DNA from: Cololabis saira
Taxonomy: Eukaryota > Chordata > Actinopteri > Beloniformes > Belonidae
NCBI RefSeq assembly: GCF_033807715.1
Contig: NC_084591.1
Coordinates: 28,918,590-28,982,589 of the forward strand
Direction of reading: 5' to 3'
DNA length: 64,000 bases
The number at the start of each line of letters is the position of its first letter. The stretch's first letter is position 1. Under the pieces are notes generated by a model that had not been told where the DNA came from, did not search any database, and saw only the letters and a program-made list of their open reading frames with translations. The translations under genes were made by a program, and so were the position numbers. Positions 1 to 13,099 of the stretch are shown in pieces.

Positions 1-818
1 AGGATGAACCTATAATTCAGGCCAAAAGAGGGGAAAACACACTGTCACACACACAAAGACTCATTCTGGATTAACTACACTAATATGTCATCTCCAGTTT
101 TTACCCTAATGCACAGTCATGACAGAGGATGTGACCTGGCAGCAGACTCAAAGCACTTACCCATTCTGTGATCGAGTGGCAACACAAGAGGAAACAGTTT
201 GTTTTGGCCACAGCAGAGCATCAACACCTGCAATCTACTGTAGGTGATTTTTACTGCACGCTGGCAACTACATCCCCTGTTATCAGGAAAGCAAAAAGCA
301 ACCTGGGCCTGGCCCTGTCTCCGTGAAAAATAAACTCCTTGATCTTCTAGGCTCAAAATAAATGAAAAGAGCTGGCTAACACAGTGGTAATTCTCGTCAG
401 TCTGGCCAACTGTTAGAAGCTGATGTCACAGACACAAGCAGCCAGTTCAGGTTGCTGGTTTGTGACCAGTCATGCTCATCTAACCTAATCTCATTGAGAG
501 CCGTCAGTTTCGGTTCACATGCCAAGCCGCGTCTCAGGATTTTCAAGCATGGGCGACATTGTGCACGATGGCCTAAAGAGCAGACAGCGTGGCACGTGGC
601 AGGGAAAACTCTGAATGCATCACAGAGACCCAGCCCCTGCCATCTGATATGTGCATCACACAGCAAACGAGCACAGAATTTCATTCATGTATGTCTTCCA
701 GGAAAACAGTCCAAAGGGAGCTGCTGCCTCCAGGTCTGCTAAAACAAAGCTGCTGGTTCATGCAGTGGGAAAGTTGTTGATTCAGTATAATCATAATGGA
801 AGAACAATAATACAGTAC

Positions 819-1432
819 TAGGGCTGTTCGCGATTATGTAATTAGAACGATGTTAAAACGTGAAAATCGTAAAATCGATTTTTCACTTTTTTTTTTTTTT
901 TTTTTTTTACCTTGTCTGCACACATATTAATGATTGATACCATATTAATGATTGATGGAAATACCTCGCAATACCTGCGACAAGTGCCCCATCGGAGAGG
1001 CTCTTTAGTGTAGGAGGGGGCGTTGTAACATGCCACCGGGTACCATTATTACTTAGCATGCAAAGACCCAGTTTAGTTTAATTAGAAAATGTCTTGTTTT
1101 ATTTAATTGGAAATATAACTTACTGTATGTTTGCAAGTGCTGATTTGCTGATTTTTTTTCAGAGATAAAACTTTATATTTTATTATATTTTTTAAAACTT
1201 TTTTTCAACTTATTTTACAGAGTTTTGCACTTTATTCATTCATTTTTGGTTTAATAAGAGCAAAGTTTGCACTTAAAGCCCAATGGGGCAAATGTTCAAT
1301 AAAAAAACAGCATATTTGAAATCGTTTCTTTGCCTTTTGTCAATTCACAAAATAATCGTAATCGTAATCGAAAATCTGATTTTGAGAGAAAAAAATCGAG
1401 ATTTTATTTTTGGGCAAAATCGAACAGCCCTA
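819..1432. mobile_element. hAT-type MITE, TAGGGCTGTTCG family, copy 1
   Basis: The ends are inverted repeats starting TAGGGCTGTTCG. An exact 8-bp target-site duplication, TACAGTAC, flanks the element at 811-818 and 1433-1440. An 8-bp duplication is typical of hAT-superfamily insertion. The 614-bp interior has a poly(T) tract and no transposase, so it is non-autonomous. It is a shorter, inverted relative of the copy at 4640-5379. Confidence 0.9.
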
Positions 1433-2632
1433 TACAGTACTAATCAAAATTTGTGAAAATTATTGACTGTGTTATTGGCAAAGCGAGCTGATTGATTATA
1501 CTAAAAAGAAATAGCTAGTATGGCACAGTTGGAACCATATTTCATATAAAATACCTTTAGAACAGTGTTAAATGTGACGAAAACCCTTTTTTTCCTCAAA
1601 TTCAACCATTAACGACAGAAGTTTCTATGTGAAATGTATAATAGTGATGTAGTTAGAGAGCTGTACAAAGGTCAAGGCTGCAGATCCACGTATAGGATGA
1701 GGTAAAGCAAGACACTAGCAGGTCACTATTGAGGTGGTGGGGATGTGAGCACATCGTGTGCCCCCCCCACATCCCCCAACCCCGACATGAGGACAGCCTG
1801 CCAAGGCTCACTGAGCTGACGGCAGCTAAAGCCGAGGCTCCCCACATGTGCTAATCTCCCAGATTTAAATGGGAACACAGCACAGAGCACAGAGCAGAGC
1901 AAGCCGGTCTGATCCATGACCGTATGTCTGAGCACACGCGCAAGCACGCGGCCTGCTCAGGCATGTGTTCACACACGCGTACATGTGAAAGCGCATTCAT
2001 TCTCACACTTGTTTGTACAAACATGTAGATGCGTAGCAGAGCAACATAAATGCTCCAAGGAACATCATGACAAAGCTGCACACTCAAAAGTCCATTATCA
2101 TCCGAGCAGCCACGAGGTGAAATCCAGGCAACAGATACAGAGATTTTTTCAACAGATACATGATTTAACGTTACAAGGGGAGAGAGCGAATGCTTCCTTT
2201 CTTTGCTTATGAGGGAAGACTGGGAACCAGCAGCAAAGAAGCAGGGAAACCATGACAACCAGACAACCAACCTTGGCAACCAACTCAACATTCTCACAGT
2301 CAGGCCAGACAGGCAGCTCAGCAAGGGTTAATCTCAACTGGGTGAGAGGAGAGAGGGTGATTAAGCCTACTGCTGTGTGCGCAGATCTTTCATGCACGTC
2401 ACTGTAATGTTTTAAATGGCCCGAGTATGCAAAGAGCAAAAGACATGGAAGCTAACGTTACAAGATCAACAGCTAATTGCTGGGCTCAAAGAAGTTTTCA
2501 AGAAAATTATATTCACTTTGTTTTTGTTTTTTTGAATCAATCAACTATATTCATACATAAAAATGTGACAACTTTAAGTATCGTAAAACGGGGAAATTCC
2601 ATATTTTCTTACAATTAAAGACAAATGGAGAG

Positions 2633-3227
<595 letters not shown>

Positions 3228-4639
3228 ATGGAGAGTGAAATTCGAGAGTATCGTGGAACAAATATTGCATGGCAGCAAACACAGGAAGCTGAGCTGAACC
3301 TCAGCTAGCGAGTGCAAAATAGGCAGACTGACGTGCGTGTGCAATGTGTTTCCGTATAACTGGAGGAAAATGGACCATTGCACCATGTCGTCCTAACCTC
3401 ATTCTCCATGACACGTTCCACGGCGGAGAACAAGTGACAGTGGATGCATGGAGTTAGTGTGAGAGTTAAATCGGGAGTGATGGGACCTGTCCAAAAAATA
3501 CCCACAAAAATAAATACACTCATTCATGAACAACCAGAGACACTATTCCAGTACTGCTCTGCTGATTCATTGACCTCTCGTCCAAAGACGGAGCCCTTTC
3601 TCCTCTGAGGTTCAGTGAAAGAGAGATGAAAATCAGGGAGGAGAAGAGAGTAATGAAGAGATTGATCAATACTTTGCCTTAATTAATAACGTCCGTTTCT
3701 GTCAAAGCACTGAGAGCCAATTCATGCTCTTTCAATTCAACATTTCTTTCTTATTCCTTCTACTCCTCCTCTTCCTCCATGCCTTCACTCTCTCTTGCTC
3801 CTCCCCCCCAGTTTTCCACCCCTTTCCTCATCATTAATCTCTGGAAATCGTTGGCTACATACATTCCTCCAAATCGATGCAATTCCACCGAGGTCTTGTC
3901 TGATTTACCACATGGCTGAATCCCTGTATGATTCTTGAATGGCCAGGGGAAAAGGGACAGAGAGGGAGAGAGATGGAGCAAGGAAGATAAGAGGAGATGT
4001 GCATTAAACGGCAGCGACCATCATCATTATATAACCTCAGCCAAAGTCGCGGGCAGTGATAAGATCACAGACAGACTTCGGTTTGATCTAATCATGGCAT
4101 AGGGTGTGCACTGTTAGCCATACGTAGATATGACCAAACCCTTGATGACACAAAGCTCACACTGTACATGCAGGAAGGTATTTATAAAACTCTAAAATAG
4201 AAATCATATGTATCAGCTGATATTTGGAGAGACCGACTCTTCACTGTTTAGGAAACATTTCAGGACTGAGGGAGCAAGGCTGTGGCTTTAGCCAGGCAGA
4301 CAGTAAAAACAGCTGCACGCAGGCTTAGCTTCCTGTTCTGCTCAGTCCTCCTAACTGAAGGAGAAACCCAGCTGGAAGCATCACAGCGCAGCCTTCGGGT
4401 CAGAGCTTCTCTGACCTGAATCCATGAACGGGCCCATCAGTGTACCACCAATGCCTTTTACTTATTCTTTCTCCCCATACACCCATTTCTGGGCAAAGCT
4501 GGCAACTTTTTACAGCTAATCTTGTGAACACAGGGGAGGTGTCCAGCTGTGTTTGAGCTCAGCTCAGGTTTCAAGATTATCTTAAACAGCAAAGAGGCAA
4601 CAGGTCAAGTAGAGCATGAGCAGCTGCAGCACTCAGACA

Positions 4640-5254
4640 TAGGGCTGTTCGATTTTGCCCAAAAATAAAATCTCGATTTTTTTCTCTCAAAATCCGATTA
4701 CGATTACGATTATTTTGTGAATTGACGAAAGGCAAAGAAATGATTTCAAATATGCTGTTTTTTTATTGAACATTTGCCCCATTGGGCTTTAAGTGCAAAC
4801 TTTGCTCTTATTAAACCAAAAATGAATGAATAAAGTGCAAAACTCTGTAAAATAAGTTGAAAAAAAGATAATAAAATATAAAGTTTTATCTCTGAAAAAA
4901 AAAATCAGCAAATCAGCACTTGCAAACATACAGTAAGTTATATTTCCAATTAAATAAAACAAGACATTTTCTAATTAAACTAAACTGGGTCTTTGCATGC
5001 TAAATAATAATGCAACCCATGAAGGAGGTAGAGGTGTGTAATGTCAGTCATTACATTTGCTGTTCACATTTGCAAGTTTTTTGCAAGGAACACGAGCCGG
5101 TCTACCGCATCTGGCTTGAGGGATGCCCGGTGGCATGTTACAACGCCCTCTCCTACACTAAAGAGCCTCTCCGATGGGGCACTTGTCCCAGGTATTGAGA
5201 GGTATTTCCATCAATCATTAATATGGTATCAATCATTAATATGTGTGCAGACAA

Positions 5255-5290
<36 letters not shown>

Positions 5291-5379
5291 AAAATCGATT
5301 TTACGATTTTCACATTTTAACATCGTTCTAATTACATAATCGCGATTACGATTTAAAATCGATTAATCGAACAGCCCTA
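4640..5379. mobile_element. hAT-type MITE, TAGGGCTGTTCG family, copy 2
   Basis: The ends are inverted repeats TAGGGCTGTTCG / CGAACAGCCCTA, flanked by the exact 8-bp duplication CTCAGACA (4632-4639 and 5380-5387). It is inverted relative to the 819-1432 copy and longer (740 bp), because it keeps an internal segment near 5010-5130 that the first copy lacks. No transposase is recognisable. Confidence 0.9.
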
Positions 5380-8300
5380 CTCAGACAGCACAAATGCATA
5401 TGCGCCCCCCCAAAAAAGCATTACGGTAAGTTTCTGTCAATTTACCAAGTGGCTCTTCATTGACGGTATTGACTGAACGTATCCACCTCACTTGTCATCA
5501 TCAGGAATATCATGTGCTGTGAAACAGTATGGATCTCCTCCACCTGACAGGAAATCTTTGGGAGTTGCCATTGATTTGACGCAACCATGCCAATCTCACC
5601 AGCTATCAATCAGCTTCAAATTAACAGGTTAGCATTACCATGCAGTCTACCAGACATCCGAAACACTGAACTCAACTGGGATGCACCTGTCAGCATCCGC
5701 AAACAAGTGAAAACACTGAGCTTTTCCATCGATATAAACACCCAAAGTTGCACAGCACCACAAACAGCAAAGACCACTGTAAGAATCACAAACTGGTCAG
5801 CCACTTTGCTCTCATTCAGTCGCTGCGAACAGCAGGATCCCGGCTCAAATGCCTTGTCGTAGGGAACCTCAAACAAGAACTCCACAGCAGACAGACCACA
5901 ACGAGGACAAGTACAGAGAGGAAAAGGGAACAGGGCACATCATCAGATAACTGTGTCTGATTAACAGTCAATATAAAAGGTCCCTGAAGCACAAATTATT
6001 TCATTCTCTAAATGTCAAAGAGGAAAGGTGACGGCACACCAAGTCACAACTCTTATTCTGTCAATATACAAGTTTAGAGAAAAGAAATGGTTTTACGCTG
6101 AATTCATGTGTAATTTCCAGACAATAGGCCTCTATTTCACTAATTCTCAGCTGTCGGGAACAAAGAAAAAGAAAGCCAGTGTTTTCTAACGCATTAGGAA
6201 ACAAGGCTGTAATTCAGCCAGTCTTACATCAGAGTACTGAGAAAAAAATCCATATTCAGATTTTTCTAATAAAGACTGATACATTCAAGATGTATATTTT
6301 AATATCTGTTTCAACTATTGCTGTGCCATCAGATTTGAAGCACAAGGGATAGTGAATGAGTTCAATTCAATGTCTGAAAGATTTTTCTTTTAAGGTAGGG
6401 TACACACGAACACATATACACAATATGGACTGAGAGATCTACACAAAACCATCTAACACACACAATACCTTGGCCAGGTCCTGCCACTCAAGCGCAGTAA
6501 CACTGGCTTTCACTTGGAAATGGCCTCATACTACTGTAGCTTTAGCGCCAATCAGTAGCCAGCCATGCAGACACTCCATATCTATAAACCTCTTCAGGCC
6601 CCAATGCACACCTGACAGAGTAGGAGGCATGCACACAGTCTGAAGAACCTGAAGAGAAATTGTACAAATACACTTGATCCTCTCTAACAAGCAGCATTTG
6701 TGTTGACACTGCGTATGCATCAGTGTTGCAGCAAAACAGTACGCTGTACGTTGACTGTTGTACGCAAGGGAAGATATGAAGCGATGGGAATTACTAAGCT
6801 GCTAAGCTCAGATGGGACAGCACATGCCACCTTTGGGTCACGTGAATGTGCGAGTGAGAGCTGTGGGGACTTTGGCTGCGTAAGGGATTAAATCAAGATG
6901 CCACATCAGAACTACTGTGATAGCCGTGTCTGTATGTGTGTGTCAGGACAAGGGCCTAATCACTTAATGAACACTGAACAGTACAACTCTTCTGAGCTGG
7001 ACAGCCAGATCAAGCAGCGGTCTTCCGCTTTCTCCTCTCTAATAATACAAGCCAACTGCAGCCTGGGAAACCTCAAAGGGGATTTAACTTACTGGCCAAT
7101 CCCCGAAGCCAGTCATGATGGAGCCCAGCACATTGGGCACTCTCAGTTGCCAGGCCAACCCTCTCCGTGGGAGCCTGGGAAGAAGATCTGACATATTCAC
7201 GAATAGTTAACAAGCAAATGGAATATTACACACTGTCATTACTCTGAATAGGTTTGGCATGGATGAACCGCACAAACGCCAGTGACCAAATCATTTTTGT
7301 CATTTAAGCACGCGTATGCAGCAGACTGTGGTGGCTCTTTTTCCTTAAGTGCATTTCAAACAAAAAGATGTAACTGAAAACCCGAGCGAAAAAAGACTTT
7401 AAAGTAATAAGGTATATCTCAATTTATATTCTGTGTTATAAAAATCAAAATTCAAAAGCTGTCTCACATATAAAAGCCGACAATGTTTGAAGTTATGCTC
7501 CAAATTCACCTGCAACTTGCTTCAATTTGTTGTTTTGGGTTTGACATCTGAAGCGAGCGGGAAAATTCATCAAAATCTGAGCCGTAGATCATCTCAACAA
7601 CCTTACATAATTAAACACCTGTACCAAGCACACCATACCAGCTCTTTACTACCACAAACACCCATTAGAGATTGCAAAGAGCTATTTGGAGAAAAAGGCT
7701 GAGGCTGGCTTTGAGTGAGAGCTCCTCCTGTAAGTGCAAAGCCTCTTTTAAGAGCAGCAGAAGAAAGGAAGGTGTTCATATATATATATATGAACACACA
7801 CACAATCAACAGGCATCAACCTCAGTTGTTAGAGAATATTGAAATCACCTCACCATCTTATGGCCTATTTATCCTGTTGCAGGGAAAACTGCACTGACTG
7901 TGAATGCAGCACATGCGTGGCATGAAATAGATCCACTGAAAGACGGGCCATGGGAATCAAATGACCAGGAGAATATTTCAAGAAAGCATACTGTCTAAGA
8001 GTGCACACAAACATTTACACACATGGCTTCTCAGCAGGACCAGCTGGACAGGGTAGAGGAAGTAACGCCTATTGTAGCCATTTTAGACAACAGATGGGGG
8101 GGACCTATCCACACATAGGATCTGAGGAGTAGAAAAGTAGCCGACTCTCTCTTTTTAAGGGTTGGTGAACTTGGAGGGCATGCTGCATCACTCCTCCCGT
8201 TCCTGCCTACACACAGGGCTGTGCCTGCTTCTGTCTTCACATTTCTCAGCTGCATGTAGTGGACCATAGAGGTTGCTCACTGTCCAACCAGTGAAGCTAC

Positions 8301-9045
8301 AAGGGATGTATTAACACACAAACACACAACTATCACCAAAAGAATGTGGCATATTCCTGAATATCAACCCTTTATCTCCCACACTGTTCAGTACATGTGC
8401 CGTGCAACTTCAGAAACTGCACTGTCATTGCTGTCTAGGCTGAGAAAAAGCATGTGCCTCTCATTCAGGAAGCCTAGTTACATCCCCCTGGGTATATGAA
8501 TATAGATTAGTGTCGCTCTTATTTCCCAGCTCTGTGAGCAGCTCATGGGGTGTAAAGATGGGCTGTTCTACTCCACATCGGAGGAAAACCCACGTATTGC
8601 AGTCGCATCCTGCAGGAGAAACGCCTGCCTCTCTCTCTCTCTGCTTGCGTGCTTGCGGACTAAGAATAGATCAATGTATCAGGCAAATCGGGATTAACGT
8701 CGTCGGGCTCCAATCACAGAACACACACAAGGATGAGCCAGCTCTGAAAACACACACACACACATGCACGCACGCACACACCCTCACACACATTCACTCA
8801 CATATGGAAAAAGTTCATTTTCTTTGCCCATCACTGTCGTCGTTATGGTGTTGGACGGTTTCCACGATGCTCTCTCTCATCCCTCATCAATACGCGCACA
8901 GGCAACAAACCCGTGCAAAGCAGCATCCCATAAATCCCTCTCCTTCCCAGTGTGTGAACAATGATTATGACAGATCCGGCTCTCCCCACCCTCACACACC
9001 CCAGCATGCTTGGCAGGTGTTTGTAACTGAGCAGTTACTTATTCA

Positions 9046-9801
9046 CAGTACTCGAGTTGTAAAAAAAAATCAGGGGGGATGGTGGATTTTATCATATGGG
9101 GAAAGATGATTTGTGCTGATTACAAATAATATAATATATTACAAATAATAGCACTGACCAAAACACCTGCAGAAATACTGCAGGAATGACATAGCAGCAG
9201 TTAAATGCAGCCTTCTGTAAGCTTTAAATATCCACTGGGCTTACATCAAATACATCAAAACACAACAATAAAAAACAGTTTTCTGAACTTATCAATATGA
9301 CTCTGTCCTTCACAGGATAAGTAAAATGGATCACTGCAAAAACTCAAAATCTTAACAAGAATATTTGTCTTATTTCTAGTTAAAATGTCTCATTTTAGTA
9401 AAAAAAATCTCATTACACTTAAAGACTCATCGCTGGAAAAAACTACAATTTTCACCTGTTTCAAGTAGATTTTCACTTGAAATAAGTAGAAAAATCTGCC
9501 AGTGGAACAAAATGTTTTTGCTTGTAATAATTATAAATCTTGTCCCACTGGCAGATTTTTCTACTTATTTCAAGTGAAAATTTACTTGAAACAGGTGAAA
9601 ATTGTCAAATAAGTTATTTTTCTGGTGTTATTTTTCTGGTGATGACTCTAAATGTTGAAATAGCAGTAAAACCACATGCATTGATGAAATGACATAAGGA
9701 ATGGAAAGGGGGGATGACAGTTTTACATGGGGATGATTTTGACTGTTTTTATTTCAGGGGGGGATGCCATCCCCCCTCATCCCCCCTCAACTCGAGTACT
9801 G
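9046..9801. mobile_element. hAT-type MITE, CAGTACTCGAGTTG ends
   Basis: Terminal inverted repeats CAGTACTCGAGTTG / CAACTCGAGTACTG are perfect and are flanked by the exact 8-bp duplication CTTATTCA (9038-9045 and 9802-9809). The subterminal sequence is G-rich (runs of GGGGGGAT). A fold-back repeat occupies the middle. It lies 124 bp inside BRSK intron 1, close to the splice donor. Confidence 0.9.
9332..9646. repeat. fold-back (hairpin) repeat, truncated copy
   Basis: It begins CACTGCAAAAACTCAAAATC. Arms at 9447-9505 and 9545-9603 are reverse complements over 59 bp with one mismatch, separated by a loop of about 39 nt. The same sequence recurs, more complete at its outer ends, at 10625-11004. 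It sits inside the hAT-type MITE 9046-9801. The right outer arm present in the other copy is missing here. Confidence 0.85.
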
Positions 9802-9924
9802 CTTATTCATCACCTGCAGAAAACCCCTCGGCACTCCAGAGCTCAACTCGCCGCCAAAGCGCTCCGGAGAAATAAATAGTGCAATTACAGGAGATGCGGA
9901 GAGCAAGCTGTCCCAATAACTAAC

Positions 9925-10018
9925 CTGTCTGTCCTTTCCCCAGCGTCTTCTCCAAGCGGTAAGGTCCCACGTAATTGGCGTGCTGGGCACCGCTGTTGTC
10001 TTTGCCGGACGATGACAT
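9925..10018 (-). CDS. brsk2: BRSK-family kinase (SAD kinase), first coding exon only
   Basis: This exon encodes 31 residues plus one base, starting [18 protein letters not shown] and continuing through [14 protein letters not shown], with G27-x-G29 opening the glycine-rich ATP loop. It ends at a consensus donor (G|GTTAGT). The pattern is that of the N-terminus of BRSK1/BRSK2, AMPK-related serine/threonine kinases of neurons that act in axon specification and synaptic vesicle clustering. BRSK2 is preferred because human BRSK2 lies on 11p15, as do the other genes in this window; BRSK1 cannot be excluded from 31 residues. The start is the only ATG in frame and is followed by the family-typical residues. 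The remaining exons, including all catalytic residues, are not visible and should lie to the left, probably outside the window. Confidence 0.82.
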
Positions 10019-10400
10019 GTCGAATCTGTGTGGATATCAGACACTTTATAATAAAGCGCACGCAAAATAAAAAGCACTCCTCGCTGGAGCTCCGAGCCGC
10101 ACGCTGCCTCTCCGTTAACTCCACGGCTTCCTCTCTTCCTTAGGGCTGTTCCGTCTCTTTTTTTCCCTACCTCACTCGCTGTTTGAGGAGGTGAGGCTCT
10201 CTGTCTCTCTCCTCTTCTTTCCTATCGCCGCAGACGAGTCGCAAGTGCGCTGAATATCATTGTAGGTGAAAGCTGCGCTGCCGCGGTGCGTCTATGGGAG
10301 GTGCTGCGGAGCCGTTGGCGGTGATTGACAGCTGGGCTGACCAATCACAGCGCGGGACGCCTCTAGGAAGCCGCCCCGTTTCTTGTTGCTGAAGCATTTT
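10019..10400 (-). promoter_or_regulatory. CpG-rich 5' UTR and promoter of the BRSK gene
   Basis: The sequence upstream of the start codon is GC- and CpG-rich compared with its surroundings. It includes pyrimidine-rich stretches around 10145-10220 and a CCAAT motif at 10341-10345 with a nearby ATTGAC (an inverted CCAAT-like site) at 10324. No TATA box is evident, which fits a CpG-island promoter. The exact transcription start cannot be seen. Confidence 0.55.
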
Positions 10401-10431
10401 TACATGTTTCTTTAACCAGAGTTGCACCTTG

Positions 10432-11166
10432 CAGGGGCGTCAATTGGGTATGGCAAGGTATGGCAGCCGCCACACCTTGGCTTCAGGGGAAAATGTAAAT
10501 GTTTGTTTTTTTAAATACATTTATGGAATTACTCTGTCTATTTGTATTGATTATTCTATTATTTAATATATAAAATAACTACAAATGCAAATCAGAAAAA
10601 CATGATCGATTTCACAAGTTATTACACTGCAAAACCTCAAAATCTTAACAAGAATATTTGTCTTATTTCTAGTAAAATGTCTAATTTTTAGTAAAAAAAA
10701 ATCTCATTACATTTAAGACAAGACTCAAAAACTCAAAAAACAACAATTTTCACCTGTTTCAAGTAGATTTTCACTTAAAATAAGTAGAACATTTTTTCTG
10801 CTTGTAATGAGAAGATAAATCTTGTCCCACTGGCAGATTTTTCTACTTATTTCAAGTGAAAATTTACTTGAAACAGGTGAAAATGGTCAAATAAGTTATT
10901 TTTCTGGTGATGACTCTTGTTTTAAGTGTAATGAGACTAAAAATGAGACATTCTAACTAGAAATAAGACAAATATTCCTGCTAAGATTTTGAGTTTTTGC
11001 AGTGAGCGAGACTGCATTTGAAAAAGTTCCAATTTTCTTGACCACACAGATAAGCTACATAGACTTCTGTGATGAGTATTTGCTGGACGTGTTGATTGAT
11101 ACTCTAGTTAAGTTCTGTGACTCGTAACCTTGCCATACCTTAGCTTCCACTGAATTGACGCCACTG
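10432..11166. mobile_element. hAT-type MITE, CAGKGGCGTCAATT ends
   Basis: Terminal inverted repeats CAGGGGCGTCAATT / AATTGACGCCACTG are flanked by the exact 8-bp duplication GCACCTTG (10424-10431 and 11167-11174). The subterminal sequence repeats TATGGCAAGGTATGGC in inverted form. A fold-back repeat lies in the middle. It is about 410 bp upstream of the BRSK start codon. Confidence 0.9.
10625..11004. repeat. fold-back repeat, fuller copy, nested in hAT MITE
   Basis: The outer ends CACTGCAAAA / TTTTTGCAGTG are inverted, and the inversion continues for about 50 bp (CTTAACAAGAATATTTGTC against its complement near 10960-10985). The interior repeats the hairpin arms of the 9332-9646 copy, with part of the left arm deleted near 10790. 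I cannot see a clean target-site duplication, so the insertion class is not assigned. Confidence 0.8.
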
Positions 11167-11445
11167 GCACCTTGTGATCGAGATTATACACTCATAATAG
11201 AATCCCATGTTTACACTAAGATTTTGAGGATTAAAGCTTGAATAGCCTAAATAGGCTATTGCAAAACAGCTTCTGCGTGTATATTTAAAAAAAAATCCCC
11301 CCTTTTTGAAATTATTTCATCTTTCTTTAATCAAAATCCCCTAAAAAAAGTCAAATACTGACACTTTGGTGGGGTGTGATTTATACTCCCATTGGCATAG
11401 ATGTAATTAAAATTAATTAGTAACAAATTTAAAACACAAAAATCC

Positions 11446-11975
11446 ATCCATCCATTATCTATCTATAGGGGTCTGCTGGAGCCTATCCCAGCTATTTTCA
11501 GGTGAGAGGCAGGGATTACACCCTGGACAGGACAGGTCACCAGTCCATCGCAGGGCCACATATAGACAGACAGTTTTTAAATAGATGTAATTTTATATTT
11601 TGTATTATAGGTCCTAGATATTGTTGTATTTTATTGTTAGAAAAGCCCAACTAGGGACAGGAGTTGCAAATTAGTAATAGCTATTTAAACTCTATGTGCA
11701 GAACATCAGTTGCTGTCATTGTGCTGAAACTATGTTTAAACTGCATTGTCCCTATCAACTAAACCAATAAAATAAAAAAAAATTTAAAAAGCAACCAGAC
11801 ACACACACCTACGGGCAATTTAGAATCACCAATTAACCTAATATGCATGTTTTTGGACTGTGGGAGGAAGCCGGAGTACCCGGAGAAAACCCACGCAAGC
11901 ACGGGGAGAACATGCAAACTCCACAAGACCTTCTTGCTGTGAGGCAACAGTGCTAACCACTAAGCCACCGTGCTG
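11446..11975 (+). repeat. teleost CATCC-type dispersed repeat, interrupted
   Basis: The two halves, 11446-11574 and about 11796-11975, match the halves of the uninterrupted copy at 42630-43006 (shared phrases TGGACTGTGGGAGGAAGCCG, GTACCCGGAG, GAGAACATGCAAACTCCACA). The 11575-11795 insert resembles the 3' end of a non-LTR retrotransposon: it has GCATTGTCCCTATC and an AATAAAATAAAA tail. I infer a retroposon inserted into an older repeat. Confidence 0.7.
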
Positions 11976-12413
11976 ACACACAAAAATATAAGTTAAAAAC
12001 TTTCTCCACTACTTCAATTTTTGACATATTTGCAGAAAGGGATACAAACCACATGCTAACAAAATTAAACAGTAATTGAAGGCATAACATTTTTCAAAAA
12101 AAAGCTGTCTGATTTACAATCAATGTGATACAAATCTGCTATGACACATTGGATGGGCGTGCCGTGTAGTGAATACATGTTGTAAATATCAGGTTTTGTC
12201 ACAGCGCACACTGAATTTAGTATGTTTTCTATGTTGGGACTAGTTGTTGCACATGTGTAGCAACTAGTTTGGTTTTCCAGACTGACTGTTATGTCATCTC
12301 AAGCCACAATATGACACTTGCATTTGCATATCTTAAAATGACATAAAAAGTGATTGAAAGAATCTGTTTTATAAGAAGAAAAATATGCATCCTTGTGATT
12401 TTGACGTGTGTCT

Positions 12414-12545
12414 GGTTGTTTGTATCTATGTGGCCCTGTGATAAACTGGCGACCTGTCCCGGGTGTATCCTGCCTCTCGCCTGAAATTAGCTGGGATAGG
12501 CTCCAGCAGACCCCTGAGACCCCACAAAGGATAAAGCAGGTATGG
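12414..12545 (-). repeat. teleost CATCC-type repeat fragment, inverted
   Basis: The phrases GATAAACTGGCGACCTGTCC and GGGATAGGCTCCAGCAGACC are the reverse complement of the first half of the 11446 and 42630 copies. Confidence 0.75.
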
Positions 12546-13023
12546 AAAAGGTATATATATATAGGGTATACATACATACATATACAGGGTATGGAGTTGC
12601 TGGTGAGTTAGACAGCCTTGTTGAACATACTGTAAAGACTTCACTAAAGTGCATTGTGTAAACTAAACTCCAATTACTCCAAACAGAATGGAAACTATTA
12701 CAGGGTTTGTGAATATTTATGCAAGCTCTATTTACTGAGGTACTAATAATGCAGTTAAAAACCACAGACCAAGAAAGTTTATCTTCTCTCATCTTACTTT
12801 TTTTTCCCTGTGTCCTTTCTCAAGTCTGTCCTCTCTTACAAGCCCACAAACACACAGCCACAGGGTGATTGCAAGTGTGTGCAACAAGAAGAGAGAGTGT
12901 GTTGGCCCCTCCGATTCATTTCACACCCCACTGGTCTGAGACCTGTGACTGTGGCTCCGGCCTCTGTCTGTTCCTCACACCCTGAGAGAGTACAGGTGTC
13001 AGGGGACGCATGCAGGAGTAACG

Positions 13024-13024
<1 letters not shown>

Positions 13025-13097
<73 letters not shown>
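13025..13097 (+). repeat. (AC)n microsatellite
   Basis: About 36 AC units without interruption. The CVCV/HTHT open frames over it are artefacts of the repeat. Confidence 0.98.

Positions 13098-13099
<2 letters not shown>

Noticed and set aside
8510..9109. 199-codon open frame on the plus strand
   Set aside because: Composition is driven by CA-rich simple sequence, it runs into the hAT MITE at 9046, and it shows no domain, splice site or family resemblance.
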